Shown here piece after piece: positions 1-13,468 of a DNA stretch of 64,000 bases. The notes under the pieces were generated by a model that worked only from the letters and a program-made list of their open reading frames with translations, was not told the DNA's origin and did not search any database. Both the position numbers and the translations under genes were made by a program. This DNA is from Xiphydria camelus (taxonomy: Eukaryota > Arthropoda > Insecta > Hymenoptera > Xiphydriidae), in the NCBI GenBank assembly GCA_963678675.1, contig OY783198.1, forward strand, positions 23,918,684-23,982,683, given 5' to 3'. The number at the start of each line of letters is the position of its first letter. The stretch's first letter is position 1.

Positions 1-2930
1 CGCGTTCAATTCTTATCAATCAGTTACCCACTACTGACCGATAAATATCGCGCGACCTCTGCTTAGAATGTCCTGTAAATGCAAACTGCGTTTGCTATCT
101 TATCTGCTACTAATCACTTTCGTACGAGTTTTCAAAACTTAAGTGAAATCGACCTATGACCTTTCAGGGTGTCCTCTTTGGACTTAGCTATTAATCGCCT
201 GACCAAGCCTCCCCCTCCTCTGTACATAAGCCAGATCAGTTCGTTCAACTTATTGTGAATTGTATGGTCTGCAATGAAGAAGTTGCAGCTAGAAATGAAA
301 CCTACATCTCTGTGACTAACTTGAAAGTATCGAGAGATTTGTTTTACCGTCTTATAATTACCGTACGGGACATGAGTCAGAACTCTAAAAGAAAAATGTG
401 ATTGGACTATCTATGCTTCAAAGATTTTGTTTCCACGATTCTTATTTATATGTACATTCTACCGCTTTGAAAGCGTATTGCTAAACCTCGATAAGTGACA
501 AATTTAAATCGCAACTTTGATACAAAGTCATGATTCCAAATCGTTGTTACCTGTATTTAATAAGCATAATTTTGAATAGATTATTATCTTTACATATTCT
601 TGGTTGAATTTTTCTATTTGAAGAGCGTTGAGCTAAGCTGTATTATCATTATTTAATATTATATGGCTTGTGTCCCCTACCTATAGCTCATAATCGTGAC
701 TATCATGCCGCGTGGCAAAGCGTGTATTAGAACGCGTAAGGCTAAAGGATAGTATTTGTGAGCTAAATTCGATATGAATCAATAACAGGAAGACAAAATA
801 AACTGAACGACCCTACAATTGATAAAATATCAATTGCAATTTGGACAGACGATGAAACACTCTTATGCGAACCGCACGACAATGTTCTTTTATTTTCCTT
901 TTCCGTAATTCCGCATTTCGCGAATACCAGTTTCCTTTGAAACAAAAAAGATAATCATTAGTCAATTCGGTCTACCTGTAGTATGAATAATCACTAATAA
1001 GCTTGCCCGTGATGCACCTAGGTTGCATTATACATATAGATAACAATGTGCCAACTACTAGCAAGATATAGAGGTACAAGTATCGACAAGTTTAACATGA
1101 TCTGGAAACTAAGTACCAGTTACAATCACGTCGTTAATTCGACGTAAATGCCAATTTTTCCAAAATGCTAAAGGAGAAGATGAGAATGAAGCGAGTAACT
1201 TGCCTTGAATGTCGTTGAGCTTAGATCTCATCTTTAGAACAAGACTTACATTGATTTTGTTCGCAGCCAAGTGTTTCAATTTTCTAAAATAAAGTTCATT
1301 CCCAACCGTCATTAAGTTTGGTAGTATCAAAGCGATGCAATAGTTTCTGGAAAGCCGTAAGATTCTAACGAATATTGCGGTGGCTACATTTGCACTGGAA
1401 GATATTCCGTACAGCCAGGACACTTCATTCAGAATAAATTCTTTTCAATTTCCAGCCAATATTCAAAAAGGAGAGGTCGGAAAGATTTGGCTCTAAATAT
1501 CTTTGATAATGCCTTCGCGATATTCGAACATTTTGGCTGGGCACAAAACTCCACACTCGAGGGGCTTTATAAATAAGGATAACAACTAATTTTACGTTTG
1601 ATATACATATTATTATTCGCTAGTAAAAATAAATACACGTGTATTGATATTTAGTGCGTTAGTCATAGATGCATATTACATGTGTACATGTGTATTTGAA
1701 AATAAGGCAGACCGAGAATTTCTCCGTAAGGTAGTCAACCTCTCAATATTTTATCTAGAGCGCGTTGTAGCTTATATTTTATCACAAAATATCTAAAAAC
1801 TACGAAAAACAAGTTCTAACGGCAGAGAGTCCGTCGCATAAGAGCAACGACTGCGATTATGGCAGAAAGAAAAATCGAAGTAAAAATCCACGTTCTCTAC
1901 GATATTTAAGACGAGAGTTAACTATTACTATTTAATACGTGTAATTTGTAACGATGACGAAGCAAAAGGAGAAAAAGGGAAGATAGCACGAAATATGAAG
2001 ATTGCGTAACAATGTGATAAGTGTACTCGATACCTGAGCTCTTTATTTTGACATCTTAAAATAATAATTCCATTTGAGCGGATCATCTATCTGTTATATT
2101 TATTCGATAATAATGGCAAAGCGGAGGAAGATAGGATACATTCGATGTGTCGCGTATGATTATATCATCGCGAACCTTGTGAAAACATTACTAAATCGCG
2201 TAAACTTTACGAACATTGCCTGCGTATGGATGAATTTGTTTTGACTCTCTAAAAGAATTTAGCAGATTTATTTTACATTACGGTATCATATCGAATCGCA
2301 ACATTTAGGCTTAGTCATACAGAAATAATGAAAAAGGACCGAAAGAGAGAGAGAGAGAGAGAGAGTCGCGAGTCATTACGATAGAGTATAATATTATTCA
2401 TAGAATCCCGTTACATAATTCTTGACTGTTTTACTGTAAGGCTGCGTTTATCTACAGCTAAAGAAAAAATTATAGAAAAAAAGTACAATCTATCGAATAA
2501 TCGTCCCTGGATCATATTTTCGGAAATAGTATCACGCATCGTTTAAATAAAACATTGTATGTTGTATAGGCTACTCGAGAGGAATGAAGAACTAAGAAGC
2601 TAAGAAATAATTAGCTGTATTTATTACCGCTGCATTACGTGTGTCTTTATCTGTATATACATAATTATACGATCATTATAATCATGGTGTATATTTTCTA
2701 TTTTAAAGCAATGACTTGTACTTAAAAGTTAAGGTCTGTTGGAAGAAGGGAAAGGGAAGGCACCCGCCGCAACGCGATGCATCTTTAGTATTACCAAAAA
2801 AAAAAGAAACTAAATTTCAAATAATAATTTTGTACATACTGTATTTGTAATAACGGAGTAAGAGCGTTGATGCTCATATCTGTGCATAATTCGTTGAACA
2901 CCAATAAAGTTATTTAAATATAAATGCACT
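1..2930 (+). other. AT-rich non-coding stretch, possible 3'UTR of an upstream gene
   Basis: No open frame here looks coding. The stretch is AT-rich, carries a short GA run near 2343-2364, and ends with AATAAA at 2903-2908 followed by a GT-rich segment (ctggtgtttcgc), the arrangement expected at a poly(A) site. It could therefore be the 3'UTR of a plus-strand gene whose coding part lies left of the window. This is inference: AATAAA is frequent in AT-rich DNA and no coding sequence was seen to support it. Confidence 0.3.
2343..2364. repeat. (GA)n microsatellite
   Basis: A run of about 11 GA dinucleotides inside AT-rich non-coding DNA. No gene can be tied to it. Confidence 0.9.
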
Positions 2931-4251
2931 GGTGTTTCGCATTGGCATGTGCTATAAAAATTGCTTTTAGGTTTATATGACGTTCAATTTCCACCCCTCC
3001 GTTTACATAATTTGTATGGACGAACAATCCGGAAAATGTTGCTCTACATTGAAAATTATACGTTCCTACAAGATATCAATTGTTTCCACACGCAATAAAT
3101 ATATATAAAAAATTCCTTACTTCCTTTCCTCTTCTTTTGCATTAAAGAGATTTTCATTGCATTTGTTAGCGCGTTATAGCAAATGCACCTGTTTTTATTC
3201 AGAAAGTAATATCAATCATTGCAGTCGATTACCGGAAAAAGCATTGAAGTAGCACGTGGTCATTAAACTTTGTCTCTTAATAACTGCAATGGTAATTTCC
3301 CTCATCTCTACAAACAATTTTGAATAGAGCAAAAATGAAGATTTTTGTACAGAAGGCAAGTCAATCCGGCAGAAAAAGATACACTATAATACTCTACGTT
3401 TTTCTATACTTATCTCCTTAAAACATAGTCAAAGAACTTCCAAACTCCGCTACACTTATCATATCTTAGACTTACACTGTGATGTAATGCGAAACGAACA
3501 ATTTAAAGACCGTTCCAAGATGCAACAGCAATGTTCCGATTCTCTATGAAGATACAAATGATTAAGTACGAAGGGAATGATAATTTACTTAATTTACTTA
3601 ATATTTCGATAACAGCGCAGCGGGATTCAATTATCGTTAACTGCGTACGACAATTCATCATGCGGCAATAACCATGTAAAGTGCATATTTGTTACAAGAT
3701 ATGGGATTATACAAATAATGACCACTGAAAAGTTACCGTCACACGAACGGAAAAAAAAGAATTTTTGTTGTAAGAATTCCGATTTAAATTTGCGATTATA
3801 AATTTTCATTTCATGAATTCGATTTCCGCGATAGGAAATATTTTCCCTTTAGCGTGTAAAACTTTAATTCAATCAAAATATCCATACATCTATATAAAAA
3901 AAAAATAAGAAAAAAGTCCCCTAGCAAAATGTAGTCGGACCGATACTGATGCGTCAATGTGCCAGATCTTGGTACCTTCTGGGATTGTTCCGCGTTAATT
4001 ATTCCGAAGAGTCATTTTTGTGAAACGATGCATTGAGTTTCAAATGATGGAGGAATAATTGAAACGACAATGCGCGTTCAACGAACGAGCATAAAAAGTC
4101 AGATTAAACTTATTTTATTTCCTAAGAACGGCCTCGCGATTTCGACCTGGATTCGAGTGACGTCGATCGTCACTCGTCCAGACGTCGAGGACCTGGATGG
4201 TATTTGATTAGACGATGTAAAGTCAAATTTATAAATATTATACGTTTGTAT

Positions 4252-4281
4252 GTGTGCGCGCGCGCGCGTGTATGTGTGTGA
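4252..4281. repeat. Alternating purine-pyrimidine tract
   Basis: A short GC/GT alternating run (tgtgtgcgcgcgcgcgcgtg and flanks). It is a low-complexity tract of the kind able to adopt Z-DNA. No functional link is visible. Confidence 0.7.
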
Positions 4282-5155
4282 GCCCGAATGCATACGTGTT
4301 TGTTCGTCCCTATTTAGTTGTAATTATGTAGATTACTGGGTAAGGATAAACCTTAAGCGGAAAATATAGAAACGCGACAGTCCGTACGAATCAAAAGCGA
4401 AGGAAAGTAAGATTACGAAATTGGCTGTAAGCTTTCTCGGAACGCTGCGCGAAAGCGAGAGATCGGGACAAAAGAGAGACAAATGAATAAAGACTTTATT
4501 TTTCCAGCATTCACTAATTGCGATCATTTAATTTGCTTGTTCGATAAAGATTGATATGTACCGAGCAATTTGTACGTGAGAGTATTCCTACGCGTATGAT
4601 GTAAGACGATTTATTTTTTGCAATGCGTATCATTAGTCAAGTTTTTTCTGTATAATTTTTTCCGGTAAATTATTTAATTATAACTAAACTATACAATTTT
4701 TTGGGGACCATGTTAATACCATAACTAGTAAAATCGAATAAATCTACTGATCTTCGTTAATCTATCATGTTTTTTTTATCCTTATCAATATTTCACCTTC
4801 GTTTGGTTCGATCCCATCGTTACACGCTAAATTTGGTTAAGAGCAAGAACGTTTTTTAAATGTAGTTTAGATCTAAGAGAGTAATTTAGAAATTATATTT
4901 CGTCACACACATTTATAATTATTTCGTTTTTAGGCAACTCAAGAATTCTTTTGGACGAAGTAATAAAAATATTACAGCGTGAAAAATGATATTTCAAAAT
5001 GAGTGGCTAGATATTTGCTATGATCTTTTCTCTACAAATTCAAGCCTTTCTTCTACCTCTGACCAACGAAAGACCGATCAAAAATCATCTGCGTGATTGG
5101 TAGAGTAGAGCGGTAGTATTTCGATCAGCTTCGACCAAGATTATCTCATTGCCCG

Positions 5156-5270
5156 CGGACTTTTGGCTTATATTCGTAAAATATTTTTTGTAGAGAGAAA
5201 CGCAATCTTCAATAAAGTATTATACCAATTTTGTCGAAAAGTTAAAGAGATAATAGCAATCGAAGCTGAT
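5156..5270 (+). repeat. Decayed copy of repeat family A
   Basis: The segment with acttttggcttatattcgta and gagataatagcaatcg aligns by eye to the middle of the better-preserved family A copies at 9068, 23572, 52022 and 60977. Both terminal inverted repeats are missing. Confidence 0.6.
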
Positions 5271-7289
5271 CGGAATGGTACCATCACTGTACCCGATTCC
5301 CTCTTATGTTACTTCATGGAACGTCCGAGAGATGGATTCGAAGTCACTTTCGTACCAGTTCTCAGGATCAAAACGTATCTCCGGTCTGGACCGCAAGAGA
5401 TGCTGCACAAAGGCCCTCTGATGCTAGTAATTGACAGAAGCTAAGTGAGAGAGCAGCGTTTGAAGGAACTCCGTCGACTCGATTGCACCGCGGGCACCGA
5501 TTTCTGCCAGTTCGTATCAGTAATTTCAGAAACGTCACTTAAACGACGACTTGATCATTGGCACGCGCGTCGAACTCCGAAATTATCAATTCTGTGAGGC
5601 CACTCGCGAGTGAAGATATGGTGCTGTGCAAAATCTTAAATTACATCGTTCCTTCTTGAATCATGGCAGAATTGTGTGTTCGGGAGAAAAATGAAAACGT
5701 CTCGTTTAAATCCTCGCCGTGAAGTTCGACCCATCCGCGATTAACGCTTACGAGATTTTTAAATTTATAATGTGCGTGAATTTAGAAAAGTGTATATTTT
5801 TATTTCTTCCAGTACGTTGAGAGAACAATGGTAAGGAGCGAATTTTATATCGGTAGCATAATTTTTTAAAGAATTTCGAAGACTTTTTAACTTTCGGAAC
5901 GATATCCTGTATTGTCGACTGCTTCGCATCATCGCCGTATAACGAATTTGCTTGGTAGAGAAGTCCGTTGAACTTTTCTACGCCACTTATGAGTAAATCT
6001 TTCCGAAATTAACGGTAAATAATTCCCAATGCCAATGACATTCGAGATAAGTAAGAATAAAAAAAAAGAACGGGATATTTTCAAATTACGTTTGACGGGA
6101 GAACACGAAAATATGTGAACTTTAGAATTATTAACATTGCATTTTTTACTGACACTTCCAGATTGCAATGCCAACAAGTAGTTTCATTTTTGCAAAAAAT
6201 AAAAATATCGGAGTATTGATCTTCACGCGTCGGCTGAAACTTTTTAATCGGTCAAAAAGATCATCAGCGCTCTAATTTACATGCGTCGTTTTTCCTCGAC
6301 GTGAAGATGCGACTTACAATTTGGAGCGTTAAAATTGATTTCCGCGTCATTAACGATTCCTCTCCACCGAGGAAAGTGCCTGCGTTATGTCTGACTATTA
6401 AATCCTAGTCACGCCTTTAATTACAACGCCTTTAGGCATTCGCGCGAGAATTGGAACGTCCGTTGCTCACGTGCTGCTCCGGAGGTGCGCAACGAAGTGC
6501 AAAGCAAAGTTTGACCCTTTCATGAGTCTAATTAAAGGCAGACGAAGCGGCAGGTGTCTACCGATTGCCAGTGTATTAAACTGAATGCCTGTAACGTTGC
6601 TTCCGTTGCGCAGCGCGTTGTTTAAACACTGTACTATTTTTCACGAAGCTTGAACCCAGTTGAAATGTTAAAGGTTTATCAATATTCGACACTTGATCGG
6701 ACCTCTCCAATTCGTTAAATCGCTCGCGTCCGAATGATCGATAAATGACTTCGACTTTAATTACGAATGCAGAATCGATTTCCTACGAGAGAAAACTGTT
6801 CGAAACTAAACAAAAACGAAAGAAGCATAATTATACCCTCGTCCATTACCGAACAACTTTTGAATGTCCCTTTAATCGAATCGATCGTTCATTCGATCGG
6901 CTCGTGTCTTTCAATTTATTCAGCAAGATCCGTCCGAACTTGTCACGTACCTATCACCGCTGTATTATCGCGAGGAAGAATATTGCGTTGCCGTATCATC
7001 GACATGGATTACGCGCATCGCTTCGATTCATCGGGATGTCACGTGTTTCTCTCGCCAGACGGTGCCGCGTTGTTTCGCTTCGCAACGAGGTCCATTTTAC
7101 CCGGACTATGTAGAATCGCAAGAATTAATAGGTCGTTCGCGCCGTGTTAATTCGCAGGGAGGGGGGAGATTGTTAGTCCGACATATGTAATGCGGGGAAT
7201 TAAAAAATTGTGGTTTTGGTTATACACGGAGAGAACGGAGTAGGGGGGGTGGAAGGGTGGGGATCAGTGAAGCGGGGAGGGAGGGCAGG

Positions 7290-7312
7290 TATATAAGACA
7301 CACGATTCAGTT
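7290..7312 (+). promoter_or_regulatory. TATA-like box with Inr-like sequence
   Basis: TATATAAG at 7290-7297 lies in a G-rich context and is followed by TTCAGTTT, which fits the arthropod initiator TCAKTY at 7307-7312. The spacing from the TATA T to the initiator A is only 19 bp, against the usual 30 or so. No downstream DPE match was found and no coding exon follows, so this may be chance or the promoter of a non-coding RNA. Confidence 0.25.
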
Positions 7313-7362
7313 TGGGCAGCCCTTGGAATGCAGTGGCCGCAGGGCGGACGGCCGTGCTGCGC

Positions 7363-7482
7363 TATGCCATGCCTTGCCACGCCATGCAATGCCATATCAT
7401 ACCCTACCGTACAGTACCATGACATACCGTGTCACACGGAACTATACTGTACTATACCGCGCTGCACGGCACGGCACGTCAC
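7363..7482. repeat. Degenerate pentanucleotide tandem array
   Basis: Reading in steps of five gives about 24 consecutive units: first of the type catgc/cttgc/cacgc, then catac/cgtac/agtac, then tatac/tgtac, and last tgcac/ggcac/gtcac. Position 5 is C in nearly all units, and positions 3-4 are mostly purine-rich. It reads as a drifting satellite-like array. It is not the insect telomere repeat TTAGG. The open frames across it are low-complexity by-products. Confidence 0.7.
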
Positions 7483-9067
7483 GGAGTACCATATGCCACG
7501 ATGGACGATATCGAGGATCGCCGTGCCTTCCCGCGAACACACGATATTCTCGGGGTCAGCACTAAAGAATTCTACACTCCGGCTTGAAGTGTCAAATATC
7601 CACGGGGACGATACGTTTCATATTTGCTGAGATTTTATCATTCGCGGGAGCCGTGTCCCTTGATACCTGCAACCACGGTGGTGAGAGATCAGCGCGCGAT
7701 CGCATTGGCGCTACGGGAATGAAAGGGGTGAATCGGACCAAGAGTATACCGTTGATTGAATACTTCATACTTTTCCTACATCATTTTTGCGGTCCCCGTT
7801 ATTTTCCAGTATTAAGATTCATCGCGACAAACGTCACAATATCACCCTCAAATTAGCTACCCCTCGCCCCTGATATGGTCCCAATATTTATACTGACTTC
7901 GAAAGATGAAAGACCAAAGATGTGTTCCCAGGTAAAAGATATCAATTGAGATTCGCGTACGGGACAGGTTTATATGCATTTAGGTATGCAACGTGTCGGA
8001 TTCTCGTCTGTTTAGAGACAGCGATTAGTCACAATGAACGAATTAACATTTCAACGTCGATTATTCTCTTGCTCGTAAAATTGTTACCCGAGTTGACGAG
8101 CGGGTCTTTTTCGAAAGACTGCATTACGAGGCGGTAAATTATCCTATGCTAATGCGGGTCGAATTTGTAGATAAGGAGGTAACAGTGATCGAAGGAAACG
8201 CGTCTATTCTGACATAATGGTTGTCGGTGCTCCACACGTATGCACTAGGTGTACATTCAAACAAAGGCATACTCCGGCGTTAATTAAACGACTTTCGATA
8301 TTCATATATCGGGTCTATCTTTCAGAAACTAAATTTCGCCGAGCAACTTTTCGCAAGGAAAAAAAAAATTTGTGATAAATTTCGAGACAAGGCCAATTTC
8401 TTGTTACGATAACTACAGTTTTGGTAAAAATTATAGTAAGACTTGTAGAAGTTGCAAGCGTTTGTTGTAATTTTTACTAAAATTGTAATTATCGTAACGA
8501 TAAATTGGCCTTGTCCCGCATTTTACCACAAACTTTGTTGATGTTACAATTTATATAGGCGTGGAACGCACACGCGCGAGATTCGAACGCGAATGGCCAG
8601 GTGTACGTACTCGAGGATCAGTCGGGATGTGCGTACGCGGGATGAGCGGGGAGCAGAGGGCATTTAAATTCAGTCAGGACAGCCCCATATTTGGCGGGCC
8701 GCTTACATTAAACCAGTTACCGAAACTACAATCTCCGTCTTATAATTTATTTGACTCTCATGGTTTAAACATAAGTCATTATCGAGCCGCAGGATATGCA
8801 TCTTTGTCGAACAAATCCATGCGAGCGCAATCAGCCCACGCCGTGCCGTGTTTTCTGAAAAAGGTCGATCCTTATCTTTCGTGGCCGGTGGAGAATCCGG
8901 AGCGGTGTCGGTGCACTCTCCGTCGCTACACACCGTGGCTAAATTCTCTGTCGATCCTTGCCAGTATACATATATCGATCGCGCGCGCCTTTCCCAATTT
9001 CTCGCCACAATCGATCAACGCGATCGTCGGACCAGACGTCTGGTAGCGCCTCGACGTCGATCTACAC
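7483..9067. other. Intergenic, no gene seen
   Basis: Apart from the fold-back element at 8357-8546, nothing recognisable was found. Open frames near 8561-9046 overlap on both strands and have no conserved motif or splice context. Confidence 0.5.
8357..8546. mobile_element. Fold-back element, family C copy 1
   Basis: The two halves are inverted copies: the left half has acaaggccaatttcttgtta and cgataactacagttttggta, and the right half the complement (attgtaattatcgtaacgat, aaattggccttgtcccgc). A related copy lies at 42712-42943 and a fragment at 45108-45150. It is a short non-autonomous palindromic element with no coding capacity. Confidence 0.75.
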
Positions 9068-9280
9068 GACATGAGGCTAAACTTACTCGCCAGGAAAGAA
9101 ACTCCAATCGCTATTATCTCATTATCAATGAACTTTTGGCCTATATCGATGTAAGACTTTATTGTAGATTGAAACGTAATCTTCAAAAAAGTATTAGACA
9201 AACATACGCCAAAAACTCACAAGTAATGAGATAATAGCGATTCGTGTTTCTTTTCTGGTGAGCAAGTTTAGCCTCATATG
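9068..9280. mobile_element. MITE-like element, family A copy 1
   Basis: The left end has catgaggctaaacttactcg and the right end the inverted equivalent (gagcaagtttagcctcatat), giving terminal inverted repeats of more than 20 bp. Internal sub-repeats (tatctcattat / gagataatagc) are also inverted, so the whole unit folds back on itself. A second right end, 9281-9346, follows directly, as if two copies had recombined or inserted together. No transposase is encoded. Confidence 0.8.
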
Positions 9281-10057
9281 GTAGATAATGAGATAATAGT
9301 GATTGAAATTTCTTTCACGGCATATAAGTTTAGCCTCACATAATATAAGACGGGGAACTTTGCGACGAGTTAACGTCGAACGGACAATCTATGAAAGTAC
9401 GAGGTATCGTTTCGTATCAGTATAATTAGCTCAATGCCAAAAATTCAAATCGAACGACGGATATATCGACCGACTTGGACGAGCTGCTGACCCGTGCCTT
9501 TTGTAAAGGCGGAGAGAAGCGACCTCAATCTCTTTTCCCTCCACGCGGTATAGACTGTACACCTATTGCGATCCGTACGGGATGGCACTTACGAGCCAAT
9601 AACTTAGACAACATAGGTAGTAGAGTTAATCCTCGGACGTGTACACATAGAGATCCTGGCTATTAAAACAGCTGCGTCCACTTTTATCGCTGTTATAAAT
9701 AATCTGTACGGTACATTAATATACGTAACAATCGTTATGTATATCGCATACGTACGTTAATTTTGATAACTGTAAGTAAAACACTTGCAAATCGTTACTC
9801 GCTAACTTGTATCGATAAAAAATATTGTTTGAAGATTAAATTAATTCAACCTCTAAAAATGTCTACCCATGAGTATGAGTTAAAAACGTCGGACGACACG
9901 GTTTCGATGGAGTCGCGGGCAGCTGCGTGCACCTGTGATCTCGATGTCATTCGCCCGCATTGTCTGTCGAAACTCGAGATCGATTAAAAACAACCGCGGA
10001 AAGTGCGGGATCACGACACAATTGCTAGTCGATAATTCGACAAAAGTATTCATATTT

Positions 10058-10330
10058 TTAAATTTAATTTATAATCCGTATAGACGTTCGATGAAAAACG
10101 AAAAAATAGCGGTTCGAAAAAATAATTATTCACAGAATTATAAGTGCATTTCTCTTTACGCGATAGTGACGTTATTCGAAAAGGCAGATAGACGCACTCA
10201 TGCCAAGCAACGAGTGCGAGGGATATAGTCTTACCGGGCTATGACGTAGCTGCATTTCAAAATATCGTTTTCCAGCTTAGATAAGGCTTAAATAATTTTA
10301 ACCAAACATTTCGAATCTGCAATGAAACAA
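10058..10330 (+). mobile_element. Dispersed repeat family B, copy 1
   Basis: Shares with four other copies the ordered words aataattattcaca, agacgcactcatgcc, gagtgcgagg, atgacgtagctgcatttca and cgttttccagc, ending at cgaatctgcaatg. It is more diverged than copies 2 and 5. The CRE-like site present in other copies is altered here (tgacgttat). Confidence 0.75.
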
Positions 10331-11075
10331 ATTAATGTTACAATCGAATTACAATCGTGCGCTGAAATTTCCGCATCGCCCCGAAGCATAGGCATCCCTT
10401 TCTACTCCGGAGTAAGCTCTCGGACGCCCGGTGCGTTTACATATACGGTACATAGGTGCGCCCTAAAACGACCGGTGATAAACGGCACCCCGGCGAGAGT
10501 CGGCCGTCGCGTAGGTGTACCGTACAGCTGGGAGCGATTCCCCGAAGATGAGGCGAAGAGTATTTACGCGCAAAACTGTAACTCTCGGAGAAGCCTCGAA
10601 GGTAGAGGCGTTTCGTCCCGCGGCTCCTCTTTTCCCATCGCCACTTCGGATCCGCCGACGTTACCTCACCGCGACCCACGATGGTTATTACCCCCGCGCC
10701 GTTGCGTTTATCCGAAAAGAAGTTGCAGTGCGAAACCGCGAAGCAACCTCCGCGACTCGCGCGCGCTGCCCGCAAAGTGCCTCGAGTAATCGCGTACCGT
10801 TCTAACTGATGTTCCGCCGTTCGCTTTACGTTTACGACGGTCTGCACTATCCGCGAGATGTTTTTCGCCTTACCTCGCGGAGAAAGTGCCATGCCGATGC
10901 GATGCTGTATAGGAAGTGCGGAGTGTACGCGTAGTACGGGTACTCTCAGGTCGTGTAGCTGTTGTGCTAATTTTGTATTTATTTTGCTCTCTGTGGGTGA
11001 TGACAAGGTGGGATAGAAACGCGATCGAGGAATCGAGATGTGCAAAAAACGTAAACATTCGAATACGGTCTTTAG

Positions 11076-11322
11076 ATAAAAAAAATATTCATATTTAAAA
11101 ATGCAATCTGAAACATCGTGACGTCATCGAAACGCCAGAGAGACGCACTTATGCTGCGTTGCGAGTGCGAGAGTGATAAATTCACAGCACGATGACGTAG
11201 CTGCATTTCAAAACGTCGTTTTCCAGCCTGAGTTGAACAAGGCCGAAAATAAAAAATGAAAGAACACGGGACAGATAATTTTGCCCGGATCTTTTCGAAT
11301 CTGCGGTACAAAAAAAATTGTT
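11076..11322 (+). mobile_element. Dispersed repeat family B, copy 2
   Basis: Well-preserved copy with tgacgtcatcgaaacgcca, gttgcgagtgcgagag, cgatgacgtagctgcattt and aaggccgaaaataaaaa. It carries a perfect cAMP-response-type palindrome TGACGTCA at 11119-11126 and a half site (tgacgtag) further right. There is no coding potential. Confidence 0.8.
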
Positions 11323-12449
11323 TAAAAATAGAATTGAACGCTCGTTCGGTATCCAGCGAATTTTTTTTTTTTTTCATTTCTCTTTCCCGCGGGCTACGAT
11401 TCCGATCGAAACTACCGATGTCTGAAATAAACTATTCAGCGCTCGGCAGAAATCGAATTCCCGCGTTATCTCGCGAATGAAACTATGTATCGCGTTCGTC
11501 GTCAGAAATATGGAACGTCAATGATAGTAGATAACGGTGGCAAGCGAGTGTAACCCCGTGTACCTATCACGAACGGTAAACCAATGGTTAGCACCGCGGG
11601 TATCGGCACCGCGTATCTCTCCGACACAGTCATTACTCAGCTTCTATACGGCCCCTGCTGCAGTGGTACTCGATAATATTCTTCGCTCGAAACGATCGCG
11701 GATGTCGTGCGGGGGGCGCGCGCGAGCTTCGCGCGGCGGCATCTACCTTCTAGGAATCCGTACGCCCGTGTCCTCGTCGGAAAAGTCCTTAATAACGAGA
11801 TTAGCATGAGCGATCGACGTTGCGCTAACTGGCTGCGCTTCTTATCTGCGTTCAACTTTCGGACATATAATTATCGCGGCACGAAGCTAATTAGCGAGGT
11901 GCTCCGTGTAGCGGCTTCGGTGATACGTTACGCCGCTGCGCGTAGATCGGTATTACGAATACGTACATATGCAATTTCGCTCGTGTCCAGATACATTGGC
12001 AAAGGGAGCTTTCGAGGGTCCATACTTCGATTTTGATGAAATTTGAAGGAATTACGAAGGAAGGTAAAATGGAGATGTTATTATATAAATATCGATCAAT
12101 TAAAAAAAGGTCTCTTCAGATAAAATATTCGTTGAAATTTAAAAACAGCATTTATGATTAGTATTCGTAAAGTCATTTTACTATCCTCTTTCATTAATTT
12201 CATGACTGCTCCTTTGCCAAAACGGTTTTACTTTAATAACCCGACAAGCGCGCTGCGTTTTCATCCGTAACTCTATTATCGGAAGCTCGATTACTACAAC
12301 GGGAGATTAATCACAGTGGCAAGATGCTTCGTGTAATGCCAATATCATTTAAGATATATGATCGCCGTCCCATCTATCGGTGTTTAAGTTATTATATTCC
12401 ACTTCTCGTTTGCGCGCACGCGGTGCAGGAAGAAAACCGATCATTATAA

Positions 12450-12790
12450 ATCTTCAATTTATACCTTTAACCGTTCGGAGGTGAAGAAAAAGGAAAATTG
12501 CTTTACCTCTTCAATCCCCAGTCATCACACCTAAGTCGAACCGTTACGACATTGCGTTCCTTCTCTCTTCGAAAATGCGACGAATGGCGAAATAAAACGA
12601 ATTCGGGCGGACGGTAATGAGAACATCAATTATTAAAAGTATAAATTTTCAATTTATACTTCTCATTATTCCAAGGTGAGAAAAAAGGAAATTGTTTTGC
12701 CTCTCTTACCCTCGGTCATCGCACCTGAATCGAACCGTTACTATATCGTGTTCGTACCCTTTTCGAAAATGCGATGAATCGTAAAATAAA
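12450..12790. repeat. Local imperfect direct repeat
   Basis: Two stretches, about 12450-12600 and 12640-12790, share the word order tcaatttatac, ggtgaaaaaaggaaattg, gcctctt, ggtcatcgcacctgaatcgaaccgtta (given as separate words) and cttttcgaaaatgcgatgaat. This points to an old local duplication of about 150 bp. Confidence 0.65.
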
Positions 12791-13468
12791 ATTAACCCGT
12801 TAATCGGGAGATTCTTTCGGGAGAGAATTTATGCGACGCGACTTACATACGAGCGCAGTTTCGAGGCACAGAAGGCGTTCCCGGAAACATTTTGCGCTGC
12901 ACAGGCTCCGCGCGCGGCTACCGCGTCCTCCTTTTACAACGTTTCGATACTCGCCCGGGGACTTGGCATATATAGACGCGTATACAGGGTAGAGATCAGC
13001 TCGTGATATGTAGACCACGTGTCAGCGTGAGCGAGAATCGATCGCGCGGTATCGGTAGGCGCGTAAAAGAGTTGTGCGTGTGTCCTTCGCGATCCTTTTT
13101 GTCTGTTCGAACGATACGACAGGAACGCTCTCTCGGTATATCCACTGGCGTTGCAGTCAGATATTTCTGCTCGTGTTACTATGGATCACGCGCTGATCTA
13201 CACCCTGTATTGCGTATAGATAGAGTCGATTCATTCGGCTGTTCAGATTTCCATAACGAAGATGTCTTATCGACTGTTACCACATCGTTTGAGACATATT
13301 TATGCAAGGTATAAGATGTTTCGAGAGATTTTAATTAACAAAGTTCTTTAAATATCAGCACCCCATCGCGAGAGCACATCTCGACAACAATATTAAAATT
13401 AAATGTTCGATTTGTAACTTTCTATAATACTTGTTTCTTTAATCCGCGTTATTTATTTGTCGTATGTG

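Larger units (their letters stand above)
2931..7180. other. Intergenic, no gene seen
   Basis: Mostly AT-rich DNA up to about 6.3 kb and more CpG-rich afterwards. It contains an alternating GC/GT tract near 4252-4280, a decayed copy of repeat family A near 5156-5270, and no frame with convincing coding character. The 93-codon open frame at 5163-5444 starts inside the repeat copy and is not supported as a gene. Confidence 0.6.

Noticed and set aside
4790..4830. ggttcgatccc word suggesting a tRNA T-arm
   Set aside because: No acceptor stem, D-arm or anticodon arm could be built around it. Similar isolated words at 19500 and 36510 also failed.
5163..5444. 93-codon plus-strand open frame
   Set aside because: Its first third is a decayed family A repeat and the rest has no recognisable domain or splice support.
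10437..11045. 202-codon minus-strand open frame
   Set aside because: Arg/Ser-rich, composition-driven, overlapped by open frames on both strands, with no recognisable domain.
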